DNA of 64,000 nt from NCBI GenBank assembly GCA_965249205.1, contig CBDFLL010000005.1, positions 992,001-1,056,000 of the forward strand, given 5' to 3'. Each line of letters starts with the position of its first letter. Position 1 is the stretch's first letter. The position numbers were made by a program, and so were the translations under genes. Under the pieces are notes generated by a model. The model did no database searches, was not told the DNA's origin, and saw nothing but the letters and a program-made list of their open reading frames with translations. Shown here one piece after another: positions 36,006 to 45,071 of the stretch. The DNA is from JAQBVV01 sp965249205. GTDB taxonomy: Bacteria; Acidobacteriota; Vicinamibacteria; Vicinamibacterales; UBA2999.

Positions 36006-36728
36006 TCACCCAGCGGCCATCTTGGCATCAAACTCAGCCTCGAGGCGGTTTCCTTCTGTGATGGATGCTTCAAGATCCTCGGTCTGCGGACTGAGATCCC
36101 CGCCACCATTGCGCTCGATCACGTCGTCCGGGACGAAATCGGCGAGATGGTAGTAGGACGATCGAAGAGTATTCACCCTGTTGTGTACGTCGCGTCGGGA
36201 CGCTCTCAAACCTTCGGCAATTAACGCGGCCTTAATCTCGTTCTTCGACGCCGGCAAGGTCGACTCAGGTCGCAGTATTGAGGCTGACGGGATCTTGAGC
36301 ATATCCATATAGACCCCGACAATGTGTCGCTCTCTCGGAGTCGCTTGGGCCCTGCGCCTTCTAGCGCCTTGGCGAAAGGTCTCGACCTTACCGGCGGCGA
36401 TGGTCATTCGGAGGCCCATCGCGACGAATACGATGACAGCCAACGTCGCTCCCCAGAAGAACCACGAAGGAACGCCGTACATCCACGATGCCTTCACCCA
36501 GGCGTCGACTTTCAGCTGGGCTAACGTCGAGCCTGTTCGGAGTTTCTCAAGAGCTTCGCTGTGCCAACCGCGGGTGAAGAGTGATCCCACGACAAATAGA
36601 CCGTAAAGGATCGAGATAACCAGTCTGACTAGCTCCCAGCTGTTCGTCCCAGCATTGCCTATCTCTAAAGGCACCTCCGGACCTGAGCACCCCCCCAGCA
36701 GCCCCAACAGAAAAAGCGCCGCGGCCAT
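36006..36728 (-). CDS. Membrane lipoprotein of unknown function
   Basis: About 240 aa. The N-terminus is a lipoprotein signal with lipobox LLGGC, followed by two transmembrane helices (VISILYGLFVVGSLF and FFWGATLAVIVFVAMGL) and a long charged cytoplasmic or periplasmic C-terminal domain with helix-rich sequence (RRDVHNRVNTLRSSYYHLADFVPDDV). The combination of lipobox and later helices makes lipidation uncertain. GGGAGGAG is about 18 bases before this ATG. No recognised family. Confidence 0.55.
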   Translation of the reverse strand: MAAALFLLGLLGGCSGPEVPLEIGNAGTNSWELVRLVISILYGLFVVGSLFTRGWHSEALEKLRTGSTLAQLKVDAWVKASWMYGVPSWFFWGATLAVIVFVAMGLRMTIAAGKVETFRQGARRRRAQATPRERHIVGVYMDMLKIPSASILRPESTLPASKNEIKAALIAEGLRASRRDVHNRVNTLRSSYYHLADFVPDDVIERNGGGDLSPQTEDLEASITEGNRLEAEFDAKMAAG

Positions 36729-36806
36729 GTGTCGAGTTATAGCGATCTCCTCCCTGTCGTCTGTCCCTACGCCCGATCCTTGTTCATCATTGCACCGACT
36801 CCACAT

Positions 36807-37263
36807 TTACTAGCGGTGCATATCTAACTACTTGATTTAATTGAACTTGTGGTGATCCCTGGAAGCACCTCCAATCGACAATCCAGCGAACTCTCGGTAG
36901 ACCCTGTCTACTGCGTGAATGAGGTCAACTCCTCCGTCCCAGCGCCGCAGTTCGCATAGGCCCCAGATTCTGAAGGTTTAGACGCCTCCGGCGGCGGTGT
37001 CCTGGCGCGCAGTACCTGCCCACCAGCACAGTCCACGCCGTCCTCGACCGCCATGGGTCGGTGACCCGCCGACGGCGACGTCGGTACCGCGCGGAGGGGA
37101 CTCCCCTCTCTCGGCCAGCACAGCCCAACGAGCTCTGGTGCGCGGACTACAAGGGCGAGTTCATGCTCGCCGACCGACGCTACTGTTTTCCGCTCACCGT
37201 CACGGACTTATGAGCGCCGCCGGGTTCTTCATCATCCGACCCTTTCGCTAGGCCGGCCTCTAA
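36807..37263. other. Intergenic region with IS remnant
   Basis: Contains the IS481 transposase fragment at 37022-37213; 36807-37021 holds no recognisable gene. Confidence 0.5.
37022..37213 (+). pseudogene. IS481-family transposase fragment
   Basis: The frame reads TSTVHAVLDRHGSVTRRRR, then LWCADYKGEFML and YCFPLTVTD before a TGA. This is the linker and the first catalytic Asp region of an IS481 integrase core, a different subfamily from the complete element at 47692-48730. Both ends are missing. Confidence 0.75.
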
Positions 37264-38216
37264 CAGGCTGCTGAAGAACCCGGGTGATCGGGCCGTTTTC
37301 TAAGGATCATGCGAGTCACCACCGACCGACAACGGTGCGCACGGCTGTGCGCTGGCCCCGATCAAGGGGCCGGCGACACGCGCGGCCGGTGATCAGGGAC
37401 ACCTCGCCTCCAGATTCCGCAGCCGGACCAAGTTATAGACCGTGGCGGCGAAGGTAAGCTGCCAATCCACGAGGGCGACACCGCGATGCCGGAGTTTGCG
37501 CAAGCCGCCGACGGTCTTCATCCAGCCAAAGACCTGTTCTACGAGTTTCCGTTTCCGCTGACTGACGTGATAGCCCGCATGCCGCGTGGTCCGGCCATCG
37601 ATCGCACTCCAGCGGACCTTCTGAGCAACGTGGGGCGTGACGGCCCGGATACGGACAGCGGCCACAAAGCTTGCCACATCGTAGCCCTTGTCCGCCCCGA
37701 CCGTGCTGCCCGGCGGCGCGCTGGCCTCCAGCAACAGCGCCGCTGCCTCGCGTTCGGCGGTCCCCGTCGCGTGAGTCGCGCAGACGTTGGCGACAAGTCC
37801 CTGTCGATTGTCCAGCAGCACGTGGCCCAGATACGCCAGCTTGGCTTCCTTCCCCTGGCCCTTCCGAGGCAGCATCGCCTCCGGATCGGTCGTCGACTGG
37901 TGCGTGTCGTTGCGCCGCCGCTCCCCGTGGAAGTTGACCGTGGGATTCCCGGGGTCATCGGGCGGGTCGCTCTCCGCCGCGTCCCGGCACCGAAAGCTCT
38001 TCAGGCTGGCCCACGCTTCCAATTGGGTCCCATCCACAGTGAAGTGTTCGTCCGAGAGCAGCCCGGCCGCCCGCGCGTGGGCCTGCACCGCATCAAAGAA
38101 GGCGGCCGCGAGATCGCCCGCCAGCAGCCGGTCGCGATTCTTGGTAAACGTGGTGGGATGCCAAACCGGGTCGTCCAAATTCAAGCCCACGAACCAGCGG
38201 AACAGCAGGTTGTAAT

Positions 38217-39880
38217 CCGGGATTTCCGTTTTGCCTGTCCCGGATGGAGCCGTTATACACTCGAAAGCCGCCGCGCCCACGAGAATCTTCTTCATCGCAC
38301 ATCGTCCAGGCTCTGAGGCCGTCACTTCAGCCCGCGCTTACGTCTTGTGGGCTGAATCCCGGGCTTCCAGGGCATTCCTTCGACACCGCTCCTCACTTGT
38401 GTCCTCGCTTTGCCAAGCCGGCGTCCCTGCACGCGCCGCGCGTCAACCTGCCGGGACCGGTAGCGCCCAGATCCGCTGGAGCATTGCCCCGAACAGGCGT
38501 CGAGTCAGGTGGCTCTCCGCCAGGAACAGCCAGTAGTAGCGCGCGTGTTTTACTAACCGCGCGCCCGTCTTGACGAGGCGCTGCTGGAGACTGGTCAGCG
38601 ACCAGGTGTCGATCCGCTTCGGGAGCACCAGCCGCCGCCAGAGGTTCCCGAGGTTGTAGGCCAGTACGCTCAGTTGCAAGCGGACCTCGTTCGCCCGGAA
38701 CCGATGACACGACAGGCGCGTCCACTGCGCGGCCTGCTTGCCTTCCTTGATCCATTGCTCCGCCGTCCCGCGCTTATTGTAAAACCGCACGACGGCACGA
38801 TTCTGGAGCGGGAGATTCGTGACGATGAAGCCGACGCGCGGGAACAGCTCGCCGACGTGGTGCTCGACTTTTGCCACGACCCGTCGGGGCGTGGTCCAGC
38901 TGTCCGCCTGATAGCGGACACTCTTGTACCGGACCAATGGCGTGTGGCTTGGCCGTCCCGCCGGACGAAACAGGATGTCTTCGATCTCTCGCTCCAAGCT
39001 CTTGTTCGCGGGTATCCGGATCGCGTACTGGACGCCGCGTGCCTCCAGCGCCTCGTAGATCGCCGGCCGCGCGAAGGCGGCGTCGGCGCGGAAGGCCACG
39101 CGTTTGCCCTGCGCCTGCTGCCGTTCAATCTCCGGCACCAGCAGCTCGTCCCAGTCGTCCGCGCTGGAGACGTTGCCCGGTCGTAGCTTGGCCGCCAGGC
39201 AGTCCCCGTCGTCATTGAACAGAAACAGCGGGTGATAGCAGACCGTCTCGAAGTGCCCGTTGTAGGCACTGCCTTCCTGCTGCCCATGCACCGGGCTCTC
39301 GCTGGAGTCCATGTCGAGCACGACACGATCGGCGTGGGCGAACGTCTCAGCCTGTCCGACCAGGTCGCGATTCACGGCCATCAACCCGACGAGGTTCTCT
39401 TCACGGGTCAGCAGCTCGGTCTCGAACCAATGGAGCGTGGAGGTGAGGGCCGCACTCCGGTCCCACCGCGTCGGCGATCCGATCAGACGAAACGTCGGAT
39501 CGGTCGAGAGACGCTGCGCGTCGTTGAGGTCTTCGTAGCCCGCCAAGCGGCTGTACACCGACTGCCGCAGGAGATCGGGCAACCGGAACTGCGTGTTCCG
39601 TCCGTGGCGGGAGTCGCGCAGGTGCGCGGCGATGAGCCCCGCAAGGCCAAGACGTTCATCCAACTCACGCACCAGAATCAAGCCGGCGTCGGAGGTGATG
39701 CGCGACCCCTGAAACGCGACCTTCAGAAACCCGTTGAACGTGAACTGAAAGGGCGCGGTTTGTAATTCACCCACTGGGTGTCACCCTCCGTGGCCTGGTT
39801 TCTCTCGAGAAACCCGCGAAAATCAAGGCGTGACGACTGATCGCATGGGCAAAAGTACCACAGCCAATCGGAAATCCGGG
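38217..39880 (-). mobile_element. IS1380-family insertion sequence, copy B
   Basis: 1664 bp, with the same limits as copy A. It is flanked by a perfect 5-bp target duplication GTAAT (38212-38216 and 39881-39885) inside the IS5 transposase gene. This defines the element ends and the duplication length. Confidence 0.95.
38443..39774 (-). CDS. IS1380-family transposase, copy B
   Basis: A 443-aa transposase, same sequence as copy A, with catalytic Asp in VLDMDSSESPVHG and FRADAAFARP and the RGTAEQWIKEGKQA segment. Intact ends and a fresh duplication make this the better candidate for an active copy. Confidence 0.93.
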   Translation of the reverse strand: MGELQTAPFQFTFNGFLKVAFQGSRITSDAGLILVRELDERLGLAGLIAAHLRDSRHGRNTQFRLPDLLRQSVYSRLAGYEDLNDAQRLSTDPTFRLIGSPTRWDRSAALTSTLHWFETELLTREENLVGLMAVNRDLVGQAETFAHADRVVLDMDSSESPVHGQQEGSAYNGHFETVCYHPLFLFNDDGDCLAAKLRPGNVSSADDWDELLVPEIERQQAQGKRVAFRADAAFARPAIYEALEARGVQYAIRIPANKSLEREIEDILFRPAGRPSHTPLVRYKSVRYQADSWTTPRRVVAKVEHHVGELFPRVGFIVTNLPLQNRAVVRFYNKRGTAEQWIKEGKQAAQWTRLSCHRFRANEVRLQLSVLAYNLGNLWRRLVLPKRIDTWSLTSLQQRLVKTGARLVKHARYYWLFLAESHLTRRLFGAMLQRIWALPVPAG

Positions 39881-40240
39881 GTAATTGAGCTCTTCCATCA
39901 GCAGCCGCTCGCTCCGCACCGTGTAGAGCACCTGCAGCAACAACGCGCGCAGCAGCTGTTCCGGCGGGATCGACGGACGCCCTGTGTTGGCGTACAGGCC
40001 GGCGAACCTGCGCGACATCGTTCTCAGCGCTTCGTCCGTCAGCACGCGAACCGCGCGGAGCGGATGGTCGGCTGGCACGCGCTGTTCCGGCGACAGGTAG
40101 CTGAACATGTGAGTGCTTTGCTCATCGTGTCCGCGCATGATGGGGCTCCCTTCAGCGGTGTTGGGAGCATGGTAGTACGCCGGGATCGATCTGTCGATCC
40201 CATTTCACGGAGTTTTTCAGCAGCCTGCTAAACCGAAACG

Positions 40241-40432
40241 CTACTCAGAACCGGGGAGACGTCGCGATCTGGCCACTCTTGCCACCACATTAATTGGAAA
40301 GGCCGACGAGTCGGACTCGGCCACAACGACGAACTTGGGCAACAACAGGCCCCCGCCCGCGGGGGCCGTCGCCGGGTCCAAGTAGGGTGCAACGGGATAC
40401 TCAGCCGGGTCAGCATTGCCCGCGGGACACAT
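40241..40432 (-). CDS. Short hypothetical protein downstream of the Nfu cluster
   Basis: A 63-aa frame (MCPAGNADPAEYPVAPYLDP, LLLPKFVVVAESDSSAFPIN) starting 13 bp after the stop of the preceding gene, so possibly the third gene of that operon. It lies next to IS5 copy 3 but ends before it. No family recognised and no clear ribosome binding site; moderate to low confidence. Confidence 0.35.
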   Translation of the reverse strand: MCPAGNADPAEYPVAPYLDPATAPAGGGLLLPKFVVVAESDSSAFPINVVARVARSRRLPGSE

Positions 40433-40445
40433 AGTCAGCGCGGCA

Positions 40446-40790
40446 TCAGACGTCGAAGCTGGGTTGTGGTCGCTTCCGCCAGAGGTTGACGGCGTTGGTT
40501 CCGTCTAACGTCACAGAGCCGAGGCGAATATCGTATTGATCGCCGTCGCTCAGCTTGTAGTGGATCTCGATCCCGGCGATGTCCCAGGTGCCCTCTGTCG
40601 GCCCAGACAGATAGAGCTGGTGCGGTACGCTGCGTGGCGCGAAGCGACCCTCGAACCGCTGGCCAGGGCCGGTGCCGCCGGTCGGCTCATCAAATTCGCA
40701 GTCGAAGCCATTGAAGCAGAACCGGGGAGGCTCCCGGGTCCCCAGGCTGCCGGTCTTGATAGCCACTGTGAAGGTCTCAATGCGAGGCAT
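40446..40790 (-). CDS. Hypothetical protein co-transcribed with the Nfu gene
   Basis: A 114-aa soluble beta-rich protein (MPRIETFTVAIKTGSLG; FCFNGFDCEFDEPTGGTGPG; GTWDIAGIEIHYKLSDGDQYDIRLGSVTLDG). It starts 18 bp after the Nfu stop in the same direction, so it is probably in one operon and may relate to iron-sulfur cluster or target-protein handling. Two cysteines lie close together (FCFNGFDC), a possible metal or cluster ligand pair. No known family. Confidence 0.6.
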   Translation of the reverse strand: MPRIETFTVAIKTGSLGTREPPRFCFNGFDCEFDEPTGGTGPGQRFEGRFAPRSVPHQLYLSGPTEGTWDIAGIEIHYKLSDGDQYDIRLGSVTLDGTNAVNLWRKRPQPSFDV

Positions 40791-40808
40791 GGTGTTCTCT
40801 ATTTCGTA

Positions 40809-41411
40809 TCAGGAGAAGAACGGGTTGGTGCCCGCCTCATGGTCGGTGTCGTCGTAAATCGCACCAAGGCGGGGCACCGCGTCGCGAAAGGCTCGATGGA
40901 TTCCTGGCTTCAGCGTGACATCGGCAGCGCTACAACCCTGACAGCCGCCGCCCATGGTGATACGCACGCTGTTCCCGTGCACCGAGTCGAGCGTGATGAC
41001 GCCAGAGTGGGCCGCAATGCCGGGGTTGATCTCCTCATCGACAACACGCTGAATATCGCTGCGGATGGCCGCCTCGTCGGGAATGGCGTCGATGACGTGC
41101 TTCGCCACGAAGGCTGTTCCGGCTGCAAGGTGCGCGCGAATCGCGGCGCCGACCTCAGCCGCCAAGGATGGCCATTGAACGTGCACATCAGCCTCGAGGC
41201 TGATCGTCAGCACTGAACCGTCGAGCAGTACCGAGTCGACCGACGACAGGGCACGAATCGTCGCCGCCAAGGGGGAATCCTCTGCGACCGAGCTGCTGTC
41301 GAACTACCACGAGAACCCGCGACACAGCATCCGATTGGTCATAAAGCTACACGCCCGTCCATTGGCCGCTGGTTGGGCCTTTATCCGAACCTCACCCGAC
41401 TCGCTGATCAC
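40809..41411 (-). pseudogene. Nfu-type iron-sulfur scaffold with in-frame amber codon
   Basis: Read through, this is an Nfu protein: N-terminal Nfu_N domain (GEVRIKAQPAANGRACSF, SPLAATIRALSSVDSVLLDG), then the NifU C-terminal domain with the cluster-binding CxxC in GGGCQGCSAADVTL. The natural start is the GTG at 41411 (GGGGGAG upstream). A TAG at 41304-41306 interrupts it between FSW and FDSSSVAEDSP, in frame on both sides. Possible outcomes: loss of function, suppression, or restart at TTG 41270, which would keep the CxxC domain but lose most of Nfu_N. Confidence 0.75.
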
Positions 41412-41724
41412 GTCTTCTCCCCCGGAGTCACCGAGCAGCGGGGCCTCGATCACCTGGCGAGTCTTCGGGCCTTCCTCTCGGTCGCCAGGCTCGCTGGAGG
41501 TGGCGACCGTCCCGATCTCGACGGGCCGCTGAACGACCGGGAGGCGATGCCCTTGACCAGGCTGTTGATGCTGACCGTCGCCTCGTCCCGACGCGCCGCG
41601 TGCTGAAGTTTCCATATCAGCCAATCTTAATGCGCCCTATGCGCATCGCAACGATGATTCGTCGCCGTGCCGCTGGGCGAGTATCAATCGCAGACTCCCC
41701 CCACAACCCCTCGGCTAGCTGCGT

Positions 41725-42240
41725 TCAGACGAAATCCCTTTGGGGGCGAAACAGGCGGATCGTGAAGTCAGCCGTATCCTGCAATTCGGTTAACTCACGT
41801 ACTCGGCCATATGTCACCGGATTCATGTGCCACTGTACGGCGCCATCTCGACGAGCCCCGCTACCGCCTCCGGTTCGCTCAAACGCAGGGAAAACGTCAC
41901 ACGCTCGGTCTGCTGCAGGCGAAACCCCGTCGGCGCGGGCGCTTCGTTGTGGGCCTGCGGCGCGTCGTAGATCATCGCCCGAAAGGCCCGCAAATGACGC
42001 GGGCCAGGCGTGACCTCGATGAACAGCCCGTCCGGGAGCAGCACTCGCTGGATGTGCTCAGCTGCGGAGGGCGCAAAGACCTGCAATACGGCGGCGACAG
42101 ACGTATCCCGCACGGTCAGCCGATACGTGTTGGCGACGGCATGGTCGATCTGCGGCGCCGCCCGCGACGCCAGGCGAATCGCCTCCTTGGCCACATCTAC
42201 CCCGTACAGACGCACGTCACCCGAACCGGGGACGACACGT
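41725..42240 (-). pseudogene. rlmA: RlmA-like 23S rRNA methyltransferase pseudogene
   Basis: The middle of the gene reads YGVDVAKEAIRLASRAAPQI, VANTYRLTVRDTSVAAVLQVFAPS and LFIEVTPGPRHLRAFRAMIYD, matching rRNA guanine-N1-methyltransferase RlmA/RrmA from SAM motif II on. The C-terminus, WHMNPVTYGRVRELTEL, then FTIRLFRPQRDFV, needs a frameshift near 41835. The zinc-ribbon and SAM motif I regions upstream of about 42215 are missing. So the gene has a deletion and a frameshift. Confidence 0.7.
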
Positions 42241-42281
42241 CGTGCGGCGTGGGGTGGTCGGCTGAATTGAGGAACGGCGGC

Positions 42282-42350
42282 CTAGTTCACCGGCACCAGC
42301 CGCCGCAGTTCCTCGAATCAGTTCTGCACCACGATGATCTGTGGGCGCCC
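42282..42350 (-). pseudogene. C-terminal remnant of a kinase-TolB protein
   Basis: Reads IIVVQN, stop, FEELRRLVPVN and stop. Acidobacterial Ser/Thr kinases with C-terminal TolB/PD40 propellers typically end VVLNWFEELK..VP; here the Trp codon has become TGA. Only about 20 residues remain. Confidence 0.5.
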
Positions 42351-42582
42351 GTGCTGACAGTCGCGCTATCCTTGACACCTATGCTCACGGCATGCGTCTG
42401 TAATTTTGTGTAGAGGTGGGCGCCGAGCAGTTGAAAACCACAGAGGAACGGGGGTTGCAGGAATCAAGGACGTGATCTTGGTGACGCCAGACCCCGACTA
42501 CGTCTGTAACAAAAGGGGACGAACCCGACAAAGGAATTGAGGTTCGCCCACATGGCACCCTGAAGACATCGATGGAGACCAG

Positions 42583-43371
42583 ATGACTGAAGAGGAACAA
42601 CCCCTACTGCTCCGCGAGACCGCCGAGGGCATTGCTACGCTGACACTGAACCGGCCAAGGCAACGCAATTCGCTGTCGATGGCGTTAATGCGTGCGATCA
42701 ATGAAGCACTCGCGGACATCGCCGAAGACAGCGACGTCAAAGTCGTCATCATTCGCGGCAACGGCCCTGCGTTTTGTTCGGGGCACGACCTGAAGGAAAT
42801 GCGCGCGGATGACCGTGAGGAGGCGCATACCCGGACGCTGAAGGAATGCGCCAAGATGATGACAAGGATCGTTGAACTACCCAAGCCGGTCATCGCACGC
42901 GTGCACGGCATTGCGACGGCCGCTGGCTGCCAGCTTGTCGCGACCTGTGATCTGGCCATCGCCGCCTCCGACGCACGCTTCGCCACGCCCGGCGTCAACC
43001 TCGGCCTGTTTTGTTCGACGCCGATGGTGGCGTTGAGCCGCAATGTGAGCCGGAAACATGCAATGGAGATGCTGTTGACGGGCGAGATGGTTGATGCGGC
43101 AACGGCCGAACGGTTCGGCCTGATCAACCGCTCGGTCGCTCTGAGCGAACTTGACAACGCAGTGCATGCGCTGGCGGCCAGGATTTGTTCGAAGTCCGCT
43201 GTCGCCGTCGAAATAGGCAAAGTGGCCTTCTACAAACAGCTTGAGGTTGGCCTCACGGAGGCTTACGAGTACACGGGCGCTGTCATGGTGCGAAATATGA
43301 TGACCCACGATGCCGGAGAGGGCATCGATGCATTCATCGAGAAACGCCAGCCGGAATGGACCGGCACCTGA
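42583..43371 (+). CDS. Enoyl-CoA hydratase/isomerase family protein (ECHDC3-like)
   Basis: A 262-aa crotonase-fold enzyme. The oxyanion-hole loops FCSGHDLKEM and GIATAAGCQLVATCDLAIAA are present, as is the helix CSTPMVALSRNVSRKHAMEMLLTGEMVDA. Instead of the hydratase glutamate pair it has Cys and Ala at nearby positions, like ECHDC3-type proteins whose activity is unclear. Acts on acyl-CoA in the cytoplasm, probably in fatty-acid or branched-chain degradation. GGAGA precedes the ATG. IS110 copy B begins 28 bp after the stop. Confidence 0.85.
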   Translation: MTEEEQPLLLRETAEGIATLTLNRPRQRNSLSMALMRAINEALADIAEDSDVKVVIIRGNGPAFCSGHDLKEMRADDREEAHTRTLKECAKMMTRIVELPKPVIARVHGIATAAGCQLVATCDLAIAASDARFATPGVNLGLFCSTPMVALSRNVSRKHAMEMLLTGEMVDAATAERFGLINRSVALSELDNAVHALAARICSKSAVAVEIGKVAFYKQLEVGLTEAYEYTGAVMVRNMMTHDAGEGIDAFIEKRQPEWTGT

Positions 43372-43426
43372 TTCAACGAATCGATGTCACAAGGGCACTG
43401 ACGCCCCTATGTGTCAAGACATTCCT

Positions 43427-44512
43427 TTAGGCGGCCTGGGTGACGTGTTGGCGCATGCGGAAGTCTGTCATAACCCGTTGGTAAATCTCGCGGGCGAGAA
43501 AGCGTTTGAGGCACCGGATGATCTCGCGTTTGGTCCGGCCGTCAGTGGTGCGTCGTGCGACGTAGGCGACGGTCGGCTGGTGGAACCGCATCCGGACGAT
43601 GACGGCTCGATAGAGGGCGGCGTTCGCCTGTCGGTGGCCGCCACGATTGAGGCGGTGCCGGCCGGTGGTCCTTCCGGACGAGGCCGGGATCGGACACGCG
43701 CCGCAGAGCTTCGCGAAGGCAGCTTCCGAGCGAATCCGGTCGGGGTTGTCGCCGAAGAGGATGAGCAGCTGGGCCGCGGTACCGGCGCCGACCCCGAAGC
43801 CCTCACGGAGGGTGGGCGACGTCTCAGTCGTGAGTCGGTCGAGGTACTGGTCGTGCGTCGCGATTTCCTCGGCGAGAGCGATCCAGCGACGGGCCAGCGC
43901 CCGGAGCGTGTGCTTGCCGGAGGCGGTGGGCGTGTCGAGGGGGCCCGGTCGGAGTCCGGCGCAGCGCGTGAGCAAGCCGTGATCAGGAAGGCCTTGGAGG
44001 ACTTCTCGCAGCCCGGGCGGCGCGTTCACGACGATCTGCTTCAGCGTGATCATCGCCGTGGTGCGCGCCTTCACCGCGGTATCCCGGGCGATTTTGAGTT
44101 GGCGCATCATCTCGACGGCGCCGTCCGCGGTCTTGGGAGTCGCCGTCGATTGGCCCGCCAACACCGACCGGGCGGCGGCCTCGGCGTCGATGGTGTCGGA
44201 CTTGCCGGCGGCTCGGCGCAGGCGCCGGTCGCCTCGGTTCACTTCCGCGACGCGATGCCCCGCTCGGCGGACCGCACGCACCAGGCCTGCGCCATAACTG
44301 CCGGTGCCCTCGATGCCGAACGCTTCGATCCGTCCGTGGGTGTCGGCCCACATGAGCAGGGACCGATAGCCGCCCGAATCAGCGACGAACGATTGAGCGC
44401 CCAAGCGGATCCCCCTGGTGTCGATCGCCACCGCGACGTGGACATGCTTGTGGGTATCGACCCCGACGATCACCTTCTGCGCATCGGGCTGGGTGGTCAT
44501 GTTGTTGGTCAC
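43427..44512 (-). CDS. IS110-family DEDD recombinase, copy B
   Basis: 361 aa from the GTG at 44512; same translated sequence as copy A, with Asp19, Glu68, Asp106 and Asp109 and the serine tract intact. Potentially active. Confidence 0.93.
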   Translation of the reverse strand: MTNNMTTQPDAQKVIVGVDTHKHVHVAVAIDTRGIRLGAQSFVADSGGYRSLLMWADTHGRIEAFGIEGTGSYGAGLVRAVRRAGHRVAEVNRGDRRLRRAAGKSDTIDAEAAARSVLAGQSTATPKTADGAVEMMRQLKIARDTAVKARTTAMITLKQIVVNAPPGLREVLQGLPDHGLLTRCAGLRPGPLDTPTASGKHTLRALARRWIALAEEIATHDQYLDRLTTETSPTLREGFGVGAGTAAQLLILFGDNPDRIRSEAAFAKLCGACPIPASSGRTTGRHRLNRGGHRQANAALYRAVIVRMRFHQPTVAYVARRTTDGRTKREIIRCLKRFLAREIYQRVMTDFRMRQHVTQAA

Positions 44513-44565
44513 CGGGTACCTCCTCAGGTGCGACCGCAGGCTGGCCCGGGTGGGCGGACAGGACT

Positions 44566-44736
44566 GTGACGGGCCGTCGTTGCAGCAGGCCCCTATTGGG
44601 TCACGGCCCATCCGGTCAGCTGGCTGCCGTACGGTTTACCGGCGGGTGGTGGCCGACAGATCAATAGCGAGGACCGTCGGTCAGTCAAGTTGCGGGTCAG
44701 GCCACCACCCACCGGCGCCCATCGGTGTCACTGAGC
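44566..44736 (-). ncRNA. Candidate IS110 bridge RNA, copy B
   Basis: Same two-hairpin left end as copy A (9230-9400). Donor-matching loop sequences are identical in both copies. Confidence 0.45.
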
Positions 44737-45071
44737 GACCCCGGCAGGTAGGAGGATCATGCTCACAGTCAAGTTGACGAGACGAGGGCGCCGCGATCCG
44801 TCGAACTGGTGTCAGACGTTTGGTCCCGCCTACGCCCGGCTACTCCGCCATCAACGCGGGCGGCTGGGCACTAACCGCAGGCGTTGAAGTCTGCCTGATC
44901 GGTTAGCGGCGGAAAAAATAGAATGTCGCCAGCTTCGGCGCTACAAGCGAGGTCGTTCGTGGGTCTGACATTGGCCTCAAGCGCTCTGCTCTCCTACCTT
45001 CGGACGCTTCGTAACCTTTCTGCTCTTGGCAATCTCCGGAGACGGCATCTCACGCGGCAGCGGTGTGAGCC

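Larger units (their letters stand above)
37393..40138 (-). pseudogene. IS5-family transposase, copy 3, disrupted
   Basis: The 5' part (39886-40138, residues 1-84) and the 3' part (37393-38216) are separated by IS1380 copy B after MEELNY. One substitution, AVRVLTDE for AVRALTDE, distinguishes it from the other copies. Each half alone lacks part of the DDE core, so no transposase is expected. Confidence 0.93.
37264..40227 (-). mobile_element. IS5-family insertion sequence, copy 3, interrupted by IS1380
   Basis: 2964 bp, equal to 1295 (IS5) plus 1664 (IS1380) plus a 5-bp duplication. Outer flanks are CTAA on both sides (37260-37263 and 40228-40231). The nested IS1380 makes this copy inactive. 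Confidence 0.95.
43399..44777 (-). mobile_element. IS110-family insertion sequence, copy B
   Basis: 1379 bp, same sequence as copy A in inverted orientation. In element orientation its flanks read CTCG-TCA at the left and TCA-GTGCC at the right; copy A has CGCC-TCA and TCA-ATGCC. No longer duplication is present, as usual for IS110. Confidence 0.9.

Noticed and set aside
44778..45071. 294-bp gap after IS110 copy B examined for a gene fragment
   Set aside because: No frame with protein-like composition and no RNA structure recognised.
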